Positions 35,416 through 45,724 of a stretch of 64,000 nt of DNA are shown here, piece by piece. The notes beneath the pieces were generated by a model. That model was given only the letters and a program-made list of their open reading frames with translations. It had not been told where the DNA came from and did not search any database. The translations under genes were made by a program, and so were the position numbers. Source of the DNA: an uncultured Collinsella sp. (lineage in GTDB: Bacteria; Actinomycetota; Coriobacteriia; Coriobacteriales; Coriobacteriaceae); contig UQMM01000001.1 in the NCBI GenBank assembly GCA_900542165.1, forward strand, positions 62,001-126,000, in the 5' to 3' direction. How positions within the stretch are numbered: position 1 is the stretch's first letter; the number at the start of each line of letters is the position of its first letter.

Positions 35416-35552
35416 GCGCCGCCCAGAGCGAACAAGTTGGCATGAAAAAGGCAAGGCATAGACCTTCTGGTCATGCCTTGCCTTTTGAATGACAAATTGT
35501 CGCTCTGGGCGGCGCGCAGCGTCGACCGGTCCGCCGTTCGTTAGAACGGCGG
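35416..35552 (-). ncRNA. Structured 3' element, copy 1 (after hspR)
   Basis: On the minus strand, directly after the hspR stop: hairpin H1 (35552-35544 with 35539-35531), a conserved linker CGACGCTGC (35524-35516), then a perfect 16-bp outer stem (35515-35500 with 35431-35416) enclosing a 14-bp inner hairpin. The inner hairpin has a one-base bulge and a GACC-AGAA-GGTC tip (35486-35446), followed by TTTTT. The inner hairpin could act as the hspR terminator. The same architecture with different stem bases is at 56954-57089. Confidence 0.6.
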
Positions 35553-35555
35553 AAC

Positions 35556-35972
35556 CTAGAGATCCCCGCCGGCGCCCAGCAGTTTGCGCATGACCTGTTC
35601 GGGGTTAACCGAGCCATCGCGCGGGGCCAGGGCAGTGATCTTCTTCTGCATCTTGTACTCGTGCAGCTCGTCCTCGAGCTGGCGCACGCGGGCACGGAGT
35701 TTTTCGTTCTCGCGCTCGCGCTCCTCGGCACGCTCCTTCATATCGAGGATGCGCACCACGCCGGCAAGGTTGATGCCCTCGTCGGTCAGCTGGTTGATGA
35801 GCTCCAAGCGCTCGATATCGGCACGCGAATACAGGCGCGTGTTACCGCCCGAGCGCTGGGGGTTCACCAGGCCCTTGGACTCGTAGACGCGCAGGGTCTG
35901 CGGATGCATGCCGGTCAGCTCGGCCGCCACGCTGATCATGTACAGCGGTTTGTTCCTATTGTCCTCGGCCAT
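35556..35972 (-). CDS. hspR: HspR, MerR-family heat-shock repressor
   Basis: Represses chaperone genes with DnaK as co-repressor. 138 residues. MerR helix-turn-helix: LYMISVAAELTGMHPQTLRV, then YESKGLVNPQRSGGNTRLYS and DIERLELINQLTDEGINLAG. A coiled-coil follows (about 78-110, Arg/Glu-rich), then a C-terminal tail. Last gene of dnaK-grpE-dnaJ-hspR on the minus strand, the usual actinobacterial arrangement, giving feedback control. Probable targets are the 27-bp motifs upstream of dnaK and clpB. Confidence 0.95.
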   Translation of the reverse strand: MAEDNRNKPLYMISVAAELTGMHPQTLRVYESKGLVNPQRSGGNTRLYSRADIERLELINQLTDEGINLAGVVRILDMKERAEERERENEKLRARVRQLEDELHEYKMQKKITALAPRDGSVNPEQVMRKLLGAGGDL

Positions 35973-36044
35973 GCTACCTGACCCCTTTCCGTCTCGTTAT
36001 CGTCCATCATAAGCCCGCGGGCGCGGGCGTACGCCACAACCAGA

Positions 36045-37010
36045 CTAGTACGTCGCCTTGTAACGGTTGACCTTCTCGCGGTAGTCGCGCGTGTCGGCCT
36101 CGCGCAGCTTGGTCATGGCATCGCGCTCGTCATCGGACAGGTTCGTGGGAACCTGCACCTTGATCTCAACGAGCAGCGCGCCCGTACGGCCACGGTGCTT
36201 AACGTCGGGCGCGCCCATCTCCTTAAAGCGGAACTTCTTGCCCGTCTGGGTACCCGCGGGCACCTTCAGACGAACCGTCGCACCGCCGGGCGTCGGCACG
36301 TCCACCGTGCAGCCGAGCGCCGCCTCGTAGACCGAGACCGGTACCTCCATGGTCACGTCGGCGCCTTTGCGCTTAAACAGCGGGTGCTCCTCCACATGCG
36401 TGGTCACGACCAGGTCGCCGCGCTCGCCACCCGCAACGCCATACTCGCCGCGACGCTTGTAGCGCAGCTTGCCGCCGTCGACCGCGCCCGCAGGCACCGA
36501 GACCGTGATGGTCTGCTGCTCGCCTGTCGAGGGAATGCGGTAGGTGACCTTGTGCGTCACGCCGCGGAACGCATCCTCGGCCGTTACGTCGACAGTCAAC
36601 GACAGGTCGCCGCCCTTGCGAGCGCGGCTGCGACCCGCGCCGGCACCGGCAGCGCCCGCAGCCCCGGCAAAGCCCGAGCCCCAATCGCTACCCCAGGCAC
36701 CGTTGCCGCTAAAGATGCTGTCGAAGATGTCGCCCCAGCCGCTGGCACCCGCGCCGGCACCGTAGCCGCCGCCATACGCGCCGCCTGCGCCCGGCATACC
36801 GCCAAACATGAGCATCTGGTCGTACTCTTTGCGCTTCTTCTCGTCCGAAAGCGTCTCGTAGGCCTCGCTGATCTCCTTGAACTTGGCCTCGTCGCCGCCG
36901 GCATCGGGGTGATATTTTTGCGCGAGCTTGCGAAACGCGCTCTTGATCTCTTTGTCGGAGGCGCTCTTGGATACGCCCAGGATGTCATAGAAGGTTTTGC
37001 CTGCAGCCAT
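36045..37010 (-). CDS. dnaJ: DnaJ-type co-chaperone without zinc finger (CbpA-like)
   Basis: Hsp40 that stimulates DnaK ATPase. 321 residues. J domain at 1-70 with HPD in [17 protein letters not shown] Gly/Ala-rich linker (about 72-135) follows, then the C-terminal substrate-binding beta domains (ending [12 protein letters not shown]). No CxxCxGxG repeats are present, so this is a type II (CbpA-like) J protein even though it occupies the dnaJ position. A type I DnaJ may be elsewhere in the genome. Confidence 0.9.
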   Translation of the reverse strand: MAAGKTFYDILGVSKSASDKEIKSAFRKLAQKYHPDAGGDEAKFKEISEAYETLSDEKKRKEYDQMLMFGGMPGAGGAYGGGYGAGAGASGWGDIFDSIFSGNGAWGSDWGSGFAGAAGAAGAGAGRSRARKGGDLSLTVDVTAEDAFRGVTHKVTYRIPSTGEQQTITVSVPAGAVDGGKLRYKRRGEYGVAGGERGDLVVTTHVEEHPLFKRKGADVTMEVPVSVYEAALGCTVDVPTPGGATVRLKVPAGTQTGKKFRFKEMGAPDVKHRGRTGALLVEIKVQVPTNLSDDERDAMTKLREADTRDYREKVNRYKATY

Positions 37011-37082
37011 CGTAGCTCCTCTCCTGTTTCATCCGTCGCCCAGCGGGCGGCGGCTCATACTTTCATATGGCACTAGGCCAGA

Positions 37083-37112
37083 AAGGGCCCCGGGTGTTGC
37101 CCCGGGGCCCTT
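37083..37112 (-). terminator. Hairpin between grpE and dnaJ
   Basis: 12-bp stem (37112-37101 with 37094-37083), GC-rich, 6-nt loop, followed by few Ts on the minus strand. Likely lowers expression of dnaJ-hspR relative to dnaK-grpE, or marks a processing site. Confidence 0.5.
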
Positions 37113-37117
37113 CACAA

Positions 37118-37960
37118 TTACTCCTCGGTGCTCTCGGCCGTATCGGCCGCAGCATCCTCGGGCGCCGCTTCGGGCTCCGGTGCGGGGCGCTTCTCGCCGC
37201 CGTAGGTCACCGTCACCATCGCGGAACGCAGAATACGATCCGCCATGCGGTAGCCCTTCTGGTACACGTCGTTGACGGTCTCGTCGTACTGCGATGCGTC
37301 CTCGACGCGGCCCACAGCCTGGTGCTCGAGCGGATCGAACGCCTCGCCCTTGGGATCGATGGGCTCAACGCCCTCGTGCGCAAACACATCGAGCAGCTTG
37401 GCATGAACCGCATCGACGCCGTCGACGAACTGCTTAAAGTCGTCGGAAAGCTCTTGGCTGCGGGCATGGTCGATCGCGCGCTCGATATCGTCGATCACCG
37501 GCAACAGCGCGGTGACAAGCTTCTCGGTCGCGCGCTCGCGCTCGGCGATGCGCTCGTTGGCGGTGCGGCGACGGAAGTTCTCCCAGTCGGCCTGCAGGCG
37601 GGCGGTGCGCTCGGTAGCGTCTTTCGCCTTGTCCTCGGCGGCCTTCTGAGCCTCTGCCGCAGCATCGAGCTCATTGCGCACGTCGGCAAGCTCCTTTTGG
37701 GCCTGCTCGAACTTGAACTTAAAGTCGTTGTCGGCGGCTTCCTCACCGGCGCGGATAGCGGCTTCCACCATCTCGTCCTCGGTCATCGTCGCCTCCTTGT
37801 TGGAATCCTCTACCTGGTTCTCGGCAGCCTCGGCGGCCTCGGCCTCGTTGGCCTCGGTATCGTCGACGGCCTCTACGGGAATCTTCACGTCCTTCTCCTC
37901 AGAGTCAACGGGGGCGACACCAGCGGCAGCCGCCTCCGTGCGAGATTTACGGGCGGACAT
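37118..37960 (-). CDS. grpE: GrpE nucleotide exchange factor
   Basis: Exchanges ADP for ATP on DnaK. 280 residues, longer than usual. The acidic N-terminus (about 1-90) and the Glu/Ala-rich C-terminus (EPEAAPEDAAADTAESTEE) flank the core. The core has the long coiled coil (about 95-160) and DWENFRRRT-type segment ARLQADWENFRRRTANERIA, then the beta domain with VYQKGYRMADRILRSAMVTV. Two bases after the dnaK stop, so coupled. Confidence 0.95.
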   Translation of the reverse strand: MSARKSRTEAAAAGVAPVDSEEKDVKIPVEAVDDTEANEAEAAEAAENQVEDSNKEATMTEDEMVEAAIRAGEEAADNDFKFKFEQAQKELADVRNELDAAAEAQKAAEDKAKDATERTARLQADWENFRRRTANERIAERERATEKLVTALLPVIDDIERAIDHARSQELSDDFKQFVDGVDAVHAKLLDVFAHEGVEPIDPKGEAFDPLEHQAVGRVEDASQYDETVNDVYQKGYRMADRILRSAMVTVTYGGEKRPAPEPEAAPEDAAADTAESTEE

Positions 37961-37962
37961 GA

Positions 37963-39855
<1,893 letters not shown>

Positions 39856-39956
39856 TAGAAATTCCCTCTCTCTTGTGCGTTTGCACCGACTCGGCGGTCT
39901 GCCGAGCGGTGTTTCGGCTTGTCTTTCAGGATGTAGTGTATCCCCTTATGGGCCGG

Positions 39957-39991
39957 AATATACAAAATCTAAGTCAATTCATATAAGATTT
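39957..39991 (-). promoter_or_regulatory. dnaK promoter with 27-bp HspR-type motif
   Basis: 39965-39991 reads AAATCTAAGTC, 9 bases, AAGATTT. The TTGACT on the minus strand lies inside it, and a TATATT -10-like box (39962-39957) follows. The clpB copy is at 31012-31038. Confidence 0.7.
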
Positions 39992-40512
39992 CTTATTGCC
40001 GAGAGTTTAGGTTCACAAATGCGCAGGTAGACGCGCTGATTGAGTTCTCGGCAAATCTATCGAGATCTATGTAGAGATGGCTGAGGTTTGCGTCCGGGGG
40101 TGCCTGGGGCCGCCTTGCGGAAAGCTCGTCCCGTTTTGAGCGTGGATTCCGGGCCGCGGTTTCCGTCTGAAGGCTCAACCGGAAACCGTATCCCGTTTTG
40201 AGAGCTGATACCGGGTCGCAGTTTCCGCTAGCGGGCCCAACCGGAAACTGCGACCCGTTTTTCGGCCAAATAACGGGATGCCCTTTCCGCAAGCGCGCCC
40301 AATAGCTCAATATTTCAAGTCACCTTTAGCTAACATTTGCGCAGCTCAACGGCCCCACCTGCGCGTTTTTTAGTAAACCTTGGCATACTCGGCGAACGGT
40401 GTGAAGATGCCGGCCAGAGGGTATTGCAAACGGTCGCTCCCGTGGTATGTTTTTGCCCGAATCAAACCGGCGCGCATCGCCTGTAGCGTCGGTCAACAGA
40501 GAGGAAACTACC
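39992..40512. repeat. Intergenic region with GGAAA..CCCG palindromic repeats
   Basis: Contains repeated units of the type CGGAAA(C)nGnnCCCGTTTT arranged as inverted pairs, for example the 15-bp arms 40213-40227 and 40242-40256, and related arms at about 40150-40200. The same family is at 55095-55268. The rest up to the ferredoxin holds no gene; a plus-strand promoter is expected near 40430-40480. Confidence 0.7.
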
Positions 40513-40698
40513 ATGGCTCATCCCGTAATTGATGCCGACGAGTGCATCGCTTGTGGCGTTTGCGTCGACTCCTGCCCCGCTGGAGTTCTGGAGCTCCAGG
40601 ACGTCGCTACCGTCGCTGACGAGGACTCCTGCGTCGCCTGTGGCGCTTGCCAGGACGCTTGCCCCGCTGGCGCGATCACCGAGATCGTTGAGGAGTAA
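40513..40698 (+). CDS. 2[4Fe-4S] ferredoxin
   Basis: Small soluble electron carrier, 61 residues. Two clusters: CIACGVCVDSCPAG and CVACGACQDACPAG, with the last Cys of each motif coordinating the other cluster. Highly acidic and ends EIVEE. GAGGAA precedes the ATG. Monocistronic, with its own terminator. Serves anaerobic enzymes such as pyruvate:ferredoxin oxidoreductase or the flavoprotein at 21559, but the partner is not shown here. Confidence 0.95.
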   Translation: MAHPVIDADECIACGVCVDSCPAGVLELQDVATVADEDSCVACGACQDACPAGAITEIVEE

Positions 40699-40737
40699 CA
40701 ACTCCCCCACTTGCACACTCAAAAGTACACCGTGCAC

Positions 40738-40780
40738 AAAAAGGAGGCCTCCGCATCGCCACGGAGGCCTCCTTTTTGTT
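40738..40780 (+). terminator. Ferredoxin terminator
   Basis: Perfect 16-bp stem (40738-40753 with 40762-40777) ending in TTTTT. The A-run on the other arm could also terminate niaR transcription arriving on the minus strand. Confidence 0.9.
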
Positions 40781-40841
40781 TGTGCGGATAACTAATTTGG
40801 CACCGCTGCAGATTGCCGCTTAGGGGCGTTTGCAGCATCGG

Positions 40842-41387
40842 CTACGATAGGTCGTCTTCGTAGGGCATGAGGTCAGCCAAGTAGCCTTTCTCCTTGAGCA
40901 TGGCCTCGATCTCGTCGAGGGTCTGCTCGTCTTCCGCCGCGATGCGATGGAAGTGGTAGCCGCTCGTCACCGTTAGTAGTGGAAAGCTCTTGCCGCTCTC
41001 GATATCGTGCAGGTAGCGCTCAACATCGCGACGATTGCGGATGTCCAGGTCGGCCGTGATCTTACCGTACACGCGGTGATTGACGATCACGTTGAGCACG
41101 GCACCACCGGCGTCGACGATACTCGTGAGCTCATCGCCTGCCTGCTCCACGCCGTGGCGAACCTTGACCAAGCGCGTGGGAACAGCCGGACTGCTCGCCG
41201 CCTCCTGCAGCACGTAGCCGCGATTGGTCGCCACGATATCGTGCCCATCGGCGCGCAGCAGGGCGATGTCTTGCACGACAATCTGGCGGCTCACACCCAC
41301 CTCACGAGCAAGTGCGCTGCCGGAGACGGGGCCCTTGGCTCGCTCGAGCACGCCCATGATGGCACGGCGACGCTCGCGGGCGTCCAT
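40842..41387 (-). CDS. niaR: NiaR, NAD biosynthesis repressor (HTH plus 3H domain)
   Basis: Nicotinate-responsive repressor, 181 residues. N-terminal winged helix: AREVGVSRQIVVQDIALLRA. The C-terminal 3H domain has the three conserved His-containing motifs VRHGVEQAGDEL, NHRVYGKITADLDI and SGYHFHRIAAEDEQ, which bind metal. Its start overlaps the nadC stop by one base (TAATG), so it is co-translated. It probably represses nadA-nadB-nadC-niaR from the 19-bp palindrome at 44750-44793. Confidence 0.9.
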   Translation of the reverse strand: MDARERRRAIMGVLERAKGPVSGSALAREVGVSRQIVVQDIALLRADGHDIVATNRGYVLQEAASSPAVPTRLVKVRHGVEQAGDELTSIVDAGGAVLNVIVNHRVYGKITADLDIRNRRDVERYLHDIESGKSFPLLTVTSGYHFHRIAAEDEQTLDEIEAMLKEKGYLADLMPYEDDLS

Positions 41388-42247
41388 TATTTACCGTCCA
41401 GCAGACGCAGGTGCTTAAGCGAGAGGTCGAGAATCGGCGCAGAGTGCGTCAGGGCGCCCGAGCTAATATAGTCGACACCCAGATCGGCCAGGGCGCGAAT
41501 GTTGTCGGCGTCCACGTTGCCCGAACACTCGGTCTTGGCACGACCGGCGATAAGCTCGATAGCGGCCGCCATGTCGTCATGGGTCATATTGTCGAGCATG
41601 ATAATGTCGGCACCGGCTTCCACGGCCTCGCGCACCATGTCCAGGTTCTCGCACTCGATCTCGACCGTCGCAGTAAACGATGCATGGGCGCGCGCCATCT
41701 CGATTGCACGCGTCACGCCGCCGGCGGCATCGATGTGGTTGTCCTTGAGCATGACGGCCGTCGACAGGTTGTAACGGTGGTTGCTGCCGCCGCCAATCTC
41801 GACCGCGGCCTTCTCAAAGACGCGCATGCCCGGCGTGGTCTTGCGCGTATCGACGAGCACGGTCTTGGTGCCCTCGAGCGCCGCGGCCATCTGGTGCGTA
41901 TAGGTAGCGATACCGCTCATGCGCTGCAGGTAGTTGAGTGCCACGCGCTCGCCCGAAAGCAGCACGCGCGCGTCGCCGCGCACCTGACCCACATGGTCGC
42001 CGGCGTGCACCTCGTCGCCATCGGCAACGTCGAGCAGCACCGAGCTCTGCGAATCCAGCAGTTCAAAGGTGCGGGCAAACACATCCAAGCCGGCGATGAT
42101 GCCGTCGGCCTTGGCGATAAGCTCCACCGTGGCGGGACGCGCCGTGGGGCACACGCTCACCGTGCTCACGTCCTCAAAGGTAATGTCCTCGCGCAGAGCC
42201 TGCAGAATCAGATCATCGACGACGAGCTTCATGGTAATGGGATTCAT
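41387..42247 (-). CDS. nadC: NadC, quinolinate phosphoribosyltransferase
   Basis: Makes nicotinate mononucleotide from quinolinate and PRPP. 286 residues. Typical segments are EDITFEDVSTVSV, ERVALNYLQRMSGIATYTHQ, VDTRKTTPGMRVFEKAAVEIG GGSNHR (split for length), and MLKDNHIDAAGG; the catalytic Lys and Arg lie in these. Directly after nadB with a 3-bp gap and overlaps niaR. Confidence 0.95.
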   Translation of the reverse strand: MNPITMKLVVDDLILQALREDITFEDVSTVSVCPTARPATVELIAKADGIIAGLDVFARTFELLDSQSSVLLDVADGDEVHAGDHVGQVRGDARVLLSGERVALNYLQRMSGIATYTHQMAAALEGTKTVLVDTRKTTPGMRVFEKAAVEIGGGSNHRYNLSTAVMLKDNHIDAAGGVTRAIEMARAHASFTATVEIECENLDMVREAVEAGADIIMLDNMTHDDMAAAIELIAGRAKTECSGNVDADNIRALADLGVDYISSGALTHSAPILDLSLKHLRLLDGK

Positions 42248-42250
42248 GGT

Positions 42251-43627
42251 CTACTCCTCCACGGCCTGCGTGCCGGCGGCACGGGCCAAATCATCGATTG
42301 CCAGGGTGTCGGCGCTCAGGGCGCGATGACGGCCATCGAGCGCGGGATCGCCCGCCTGCTCCACGGCCAGCGACTCGCCGGTACGCATGTACCACGCGGC
42401 GCGACGACCCCAGACCAGCGCCTCGAGCAGGCTGTTTGATGCAAGGCGGTTTTTGCCGTGAACGCCGTTGCAGGCCGTCTCACCCGCGGCGTAGAGCTCG
42501 GGCATCGAGGTGCGGCCGTCCTTGTCGACCCATACGCCGCCCATAAAGTAGTGTTGCGTGGGCGTGACGGGGATGGGCTCGTCCAGGATGTCGCGGCCGT
42601 CCTCCAGGCAGCGCGCGCGGATATTGGCAAAGTGCCCGGTCACCACATCGCGCTCGACGGGGGCGAAGCTCAGCCACTCGTGCTCGGTACCGTCCTGCTT
42701 CATCTGCTCGCGAATAGCGGCGGCGACAACGTCGCGCGGCTGAAGCTCGTCGGTAAAGCGCTCGCCGGCGGCATTGAGCAGAATCGCGCCCTCGCCGCGG
42801 CAGCTCTCGCTGATCAGGAAGGTGCGGCCCGGCTGCGGCGAAAACAGGCCCGTGGGGTGGATCTGCACGTAGTCCAGGTGCTCCATCTTAATGCCATGCC
42901 CCTGAGCGATGTAGCAGGCGTCACCGGTGAGCTGCGGGTAGTTGGTGGAGTGATCGTACACGCCGCCGATGCCACCCGTCGCCCACAGCGTATGGCGGGC
43001 ATGGATCTTAAACGGCTTACCGGCATGCACGCCCTCGGCGGCATTTGCCAGCTCGTCGGCGGGGCGAACCGAGTTGTCCTCGTCCACGGAAACGGCGACG
43101 ACACCGGCACACACCGTGGCGCCGTCACGCTCGCCCGTCAGGATATCGGTCATGGCTACGTGCTCCAAAATCTGCACGTTATCCAGCTTGCGAACGGCCT
43201 GGAGCAGCTTGGTCGTAATCTCCTTGCCGGTGATATCGGCATGGAAGGCAATGCGCGGACGGCTGTGCGCGCCCTCGCGGGTAAAGTCGAGGCTGCCGTC
43301 GGCCTTGCGCTCAAAATCCACGCCCATCGCCAGCAGGTCGTTAATGACCGAGCGGCTCGAGCGGATCATGATGTCGACGCTCTCGCGGCGGTTCTCGTAA
43401 TGACCGGCGTGCATGGTGTCCTCAAAGAAGGCATCGTAGTCTGAGCCTTCGGGCAGCACGCAGATACCGCCCTGCGCGAGCATCGAATCGCACTCGTCGA
43501 CAGCGCCCTTGGAAAGCATGATCACGCGCGTGCTCGTCGGCAGGTTAAGAGCCGCGTACAGGCCCGCCACGCCGCAGCCGGCAATGACGACGTCGCACTC
43601 CATATCGGGGTATTGCTTGGTTTCCAC
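42251..43627 (-). CDS. nadB: NadB, L-aspartate oxidase
   Basis: FAD enzyme that oxidises aspartate to iminoaspartate (with fumarate as likely anaerobic acceptor). FAD-binding VVIAGCGVAGLYAALNLP at the N-terminus, the succinate-dehydrogenase-like motif HARHTLWATGGIGGVYDHST and the RNRLASN-type block GVHGKNRLASNSLLEALVWG. The GTG at 43627 follows GGGAGAGG; the longer frame to 43678 would begin within a dispersed repeat. About 458 residues, slightly short of typical. Between nadA and nadC. Confidence 0.93.
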   Translation of the reverse strand: METKQYPDMECDVVIAGCGVAGLYAALNLPTSTRVIMLSKGAVDECDSMLAQGGICVLPEGSDYDAFFEDTMHAGHYENRRESVDIMIRSSRSVINDLLAMGVDFERKADGSLDFTREGAHSRPRIAFHADITGKEITTKLLQAVRKLDNVQILEHVAMTDILTGERDGATVCAGVVAVSVDEDNSVRPADELANAAEGVHAGKPFKIHARHTLWATGGIGGVYDHSTNYPQLTGDACYIAQGHGIKMEHLDYVQIHPTGLFSPQPGRTFLISESCRGEGAILLNAAGERFTDELQPRDVVAAAIREQMKQDGTEHEWLSFAPVERDVVTGHFANIRARCLEDGRDILDEPIPVTPTQHYFMGGVWVDKDGRTSMPELYAAGETACNGVHGKNRLASNSLLEALVWGRRAAWYMRTGESLAVEQAGDPALDGRHRALSADTLAIDDLARAAGTQAVEE

Positions 43628-43682
43628 AGGAATCCTCTCCCTTGAATGTGACATAAGGGACCGTCCCTCCTGCCACATTGTT

Positions 43683-44708
43683 CTAGCGCGCTGCGTACTC
43701 GAGCATGCGGTCGAGCGTGAGCTTGGCCTGATCGGCGGCCTCGTCCGAGACGCCGATCTGCACCTCGCCCTCGCCCGTCTCCAGGCAGCGCACGAGCTTT
43801 TCGAGCGTGATGAGGTCCATGTTGACGCAGGTGGGCTGCACCGCGGGGAAATAGAACTTCTTGCCGGTGCCCTGGCAGCGGCGCTCGAGCTCGTAGAGCA
43901 CGCCGCGGACCGTCACGATAATGAACTCGCTCGCGTCGGACTCCTCGGCATACTTAATGATGCCGGCGGTGGAGCCGATGTAGTCGGCCTCGGCCAGAAC
44001 GTCGGCCTTGCACTCGGGGTGCGCCAGCACGAGCGCGTCGGGGTGGGCCTCCGTCGCGTCGACGATCTGCTCGACGGTGATGATGTGATGGCGCGGGCAG
44101 TAGCCGTTGTTGAGGATGACGTGCTTTTGCGGCACCTGCTCGGCTACGAAGCGGCCCAGGTTCTGGTCGGGAATGAACAGGACGTGCTGCTGCGGCAGCT
44201 CGGACACGATCTTGACGGCGTTGGAACTGGTGACACACACGTCACTCCAGCTCTTGATCTCAACCGTGGAGTTGACGTAGCACACCACGGCAAGGTCGTC
44301 GCCGTACTCGGCGCGGGCGGCGTCGACCGTCTCGCGCTTGACCATATGAGCCATGGGACAATCCGCGCCCGGCTCGGGCAGCAGCACGGTCTTGGTGGGG
44401 TTGAGCAGCTTGGCGCTCTCGCCCATAAACTCCACGCCGCACAGCACGATGGTCCGCTGTGGCAGGCTCTTGGCGAGCTTGGCCAGGTAGAAGCTATCGC
44501 CGACGTAATCAGCCACGGCCTGCACCTCGGGCGCCACGTAATAGTGCGCTAGGATCACCGCGTCACGTTGGGTTTTTAGTTGCTGAATGGCCTCGACGAG
44601 CTCTGCGGGCACCAGTGCCGCGCGCTCCGTTGCCGTCGTTGCCGATGCTAGGCCGGCCGCGATATCGCGTGCGAGCTCCGACGCATCCATGTTCGCGCTC
44701 TGTGCCAT
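43683..44708 (-). CDS. nadA: NadA, quinolinate synthase
   Basis: 4Fe-4S enzyme that condenses iminoaspartate and dihydroxyacetone phosphate to quinolinate. 341 residues. AVILAHYYVAPEVQAVADYV, CGVEFMGESAKLLNPTKTVL and ECKADVLAEADYIGSTAGI are NadA signatures; the cluster Cys occur in VLCGVEF, HPECKAD and QPTCVNM. First gene of nadA-nadB-nadC-niaR. ATG at 44708 with AGAGGGG upstream; a TTG just before it is less likely. Confidence 0.95.
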   Translation of the reverse strand: MAQSANMDASELARDIAAGLASATTATERAALVPAELVEAIQQLKTQRDAVILAHYYVAPEVQAVADYVGDSFYLAKLAKSLPQRTIVLCGVEFMGESAKLLNPTKTVLLPEPGADCPMAHMVKRETVDAARAEYGDDLAVVCYVNSTVEIKSWSDVCVTSSNAVKIVSELPQQHVLFIPDQNLGRFVAEQVPQKHVILNNGYCPRHHIITVEQIVDATEAHPDALVLAHPECKADVLAEADYIGSTAGIIKYAEESDASEFIIVTVRGVLYELERRCQGTGKKFYFPAVQPTCVNMDLITLEKLVRCLETGEGEVQIGVSDEAADQAKLTLDRMLEYAAR

Positions 44709-44749
44709 CAAGGCCCCTCTCTTTTGGCGAATCTTGGGGTTTTAGTATG

Positions 44750-44793
44750 ACACCTAGGTTTACAGCTGACAAGACAGCTGTAAACCTAGGTGT
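44750..44793 (-). promoter_or_regulatory. NiaR operator: perfect 19-bp inverted repeat
   Basis: Arms 44750-44768 and 44775-44793, 6-nt centre, ACACCTAGGT at the outer ends and CAGCTG at the inner. It lies 42 bp before the nadA start. No T tract, so not a terminator. NiaR as binder is inferred from the operon. Confidence 0.7.
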
Positions 44794-45001
44794 AAAGTTG
44801 AAATAAAGATTCAATCATGTGGCAGGTCCATTTTCGAACTGGCAAGCCGAGGATAGCCGAGCTCTCGATAGCGCAGGAGGCATCTTTCGCCACCGCAATA
44901 CCGCTCGGCGCGAGTTGCGCGACGTGGGGCGCAAATGGGACACGCCTCCGCGAGCGGTCCGCACCCAATGTGGCAAAATCGAACTACTAAGGGGGCTCAG
45001 A

Positions 45002-45724
45002 ATGCTCAAGATTATTGCCTGCGACGACGACGTCGCTTTTCTAGATAGACTGCACCGGATGATCGACCGTTGGTCGAGCGAGACGGGCACGGCGGTCGAT
45101 GTTGCGCTCGTCACGCGCGGCGAGGACCTGCTGGCCCGCCATGCCGCATCGCGCGCCGACATCATCTTGCTCGATATGATCATGCCGCTCGTCAACGGCA
45201 TGGACACCGCGCGCGAATTGCGCCAGGCCGATACCGCCGTGCGTCTGGTGTTTCTCACCTCATCGCCCGAGTTTGCACTGGAGTCCTACGAGGTCCGCGC
45301 CTTCGACTATCTGCTCAAGCCTGTGACTTACGAACGCCTGGCGCAGCTACTCGACGAGCTTTCGAGCGTGCGCCCGGCGGCAACCGACGAACTCGTAATC
45401 AAAACGTCCTTTGGCTACCACGCCCTGCGCCTGTCCGACATCGAATATGCCGAGGCGCGCAACAAGCACGTGGTCTTCCACCTGCGCGACGGACGCGATA
45501 TCGAGGCACTCGAATCGTTCCGCAGCGTCGAGGACCGTTTGGCGCAAAATGCCACCTTCTTTAAATGCCACCGCAGCTACCAGGTCAACCTGCGCAATAT
45601 CGATCACTTTGACCGCACGGACATCGTCATGCGCTCGGGTGCGTGCATCCCGCTTTCGCGCAGCTGCAAGCAGGGATTCCAAGACGCCTACTTTGCGGTT
45701 CGCTTTGAGGGTGGGAGACACTGA
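45002..45724 (+). CDS. LytTR-family response regulator
   Basis: 240 residues. Receiver domain with the acidic CDDD at 8-10, phospho-Asp in DIILLDMIMPLVNG (about 57) and Lys in FDYLLKPVTYERL. LytTR DNA-binding domain (about 135-238) with LSDIEYAEARNKHVVFHLRD and FFKCHRSYQVNLRNI. AAGGGG lies six bases before the ATG at 45002. The stop overlaps the start of the sensor kinase. Homologues respond to peptides and control bacteriocins or envelope genes; the target here is unknown. Confidence 0.93.
   Translation: MLKIIACDDDVAFLDRLHRMIDRWSSETGTAVDVALVTRGEDLLARHAASRADIILLDMIMPLVNGMDTARELRQADTAVRLVFLTSSPEFALESYEVRAFDYLLKPVTYERLAQLLDELSSVRPAATDELVIKTSFGYHALRLSDIEYAEARNKHVVFHLRDGRDIEALESFRSVEDRLAQNATFFKCHRSYQVNLRNIDHFDRTDIVMRSGACIPLSRSCKQGFQDAYFAVRFEGGRH

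Noticed and set aside
35416..35552. Idea that the structured element is an integron attC site or retron RNA
   Set aside because: No integrase or reverse transcriptase nearby, no attC core GTTRRRY, and placement directly after stop codons fits a 3' UTR element better.
44750..44793. Palindrome before nadA as a terminator
   Set aside because: No T run on either strand and it lies upstream, not downstream, of genes.
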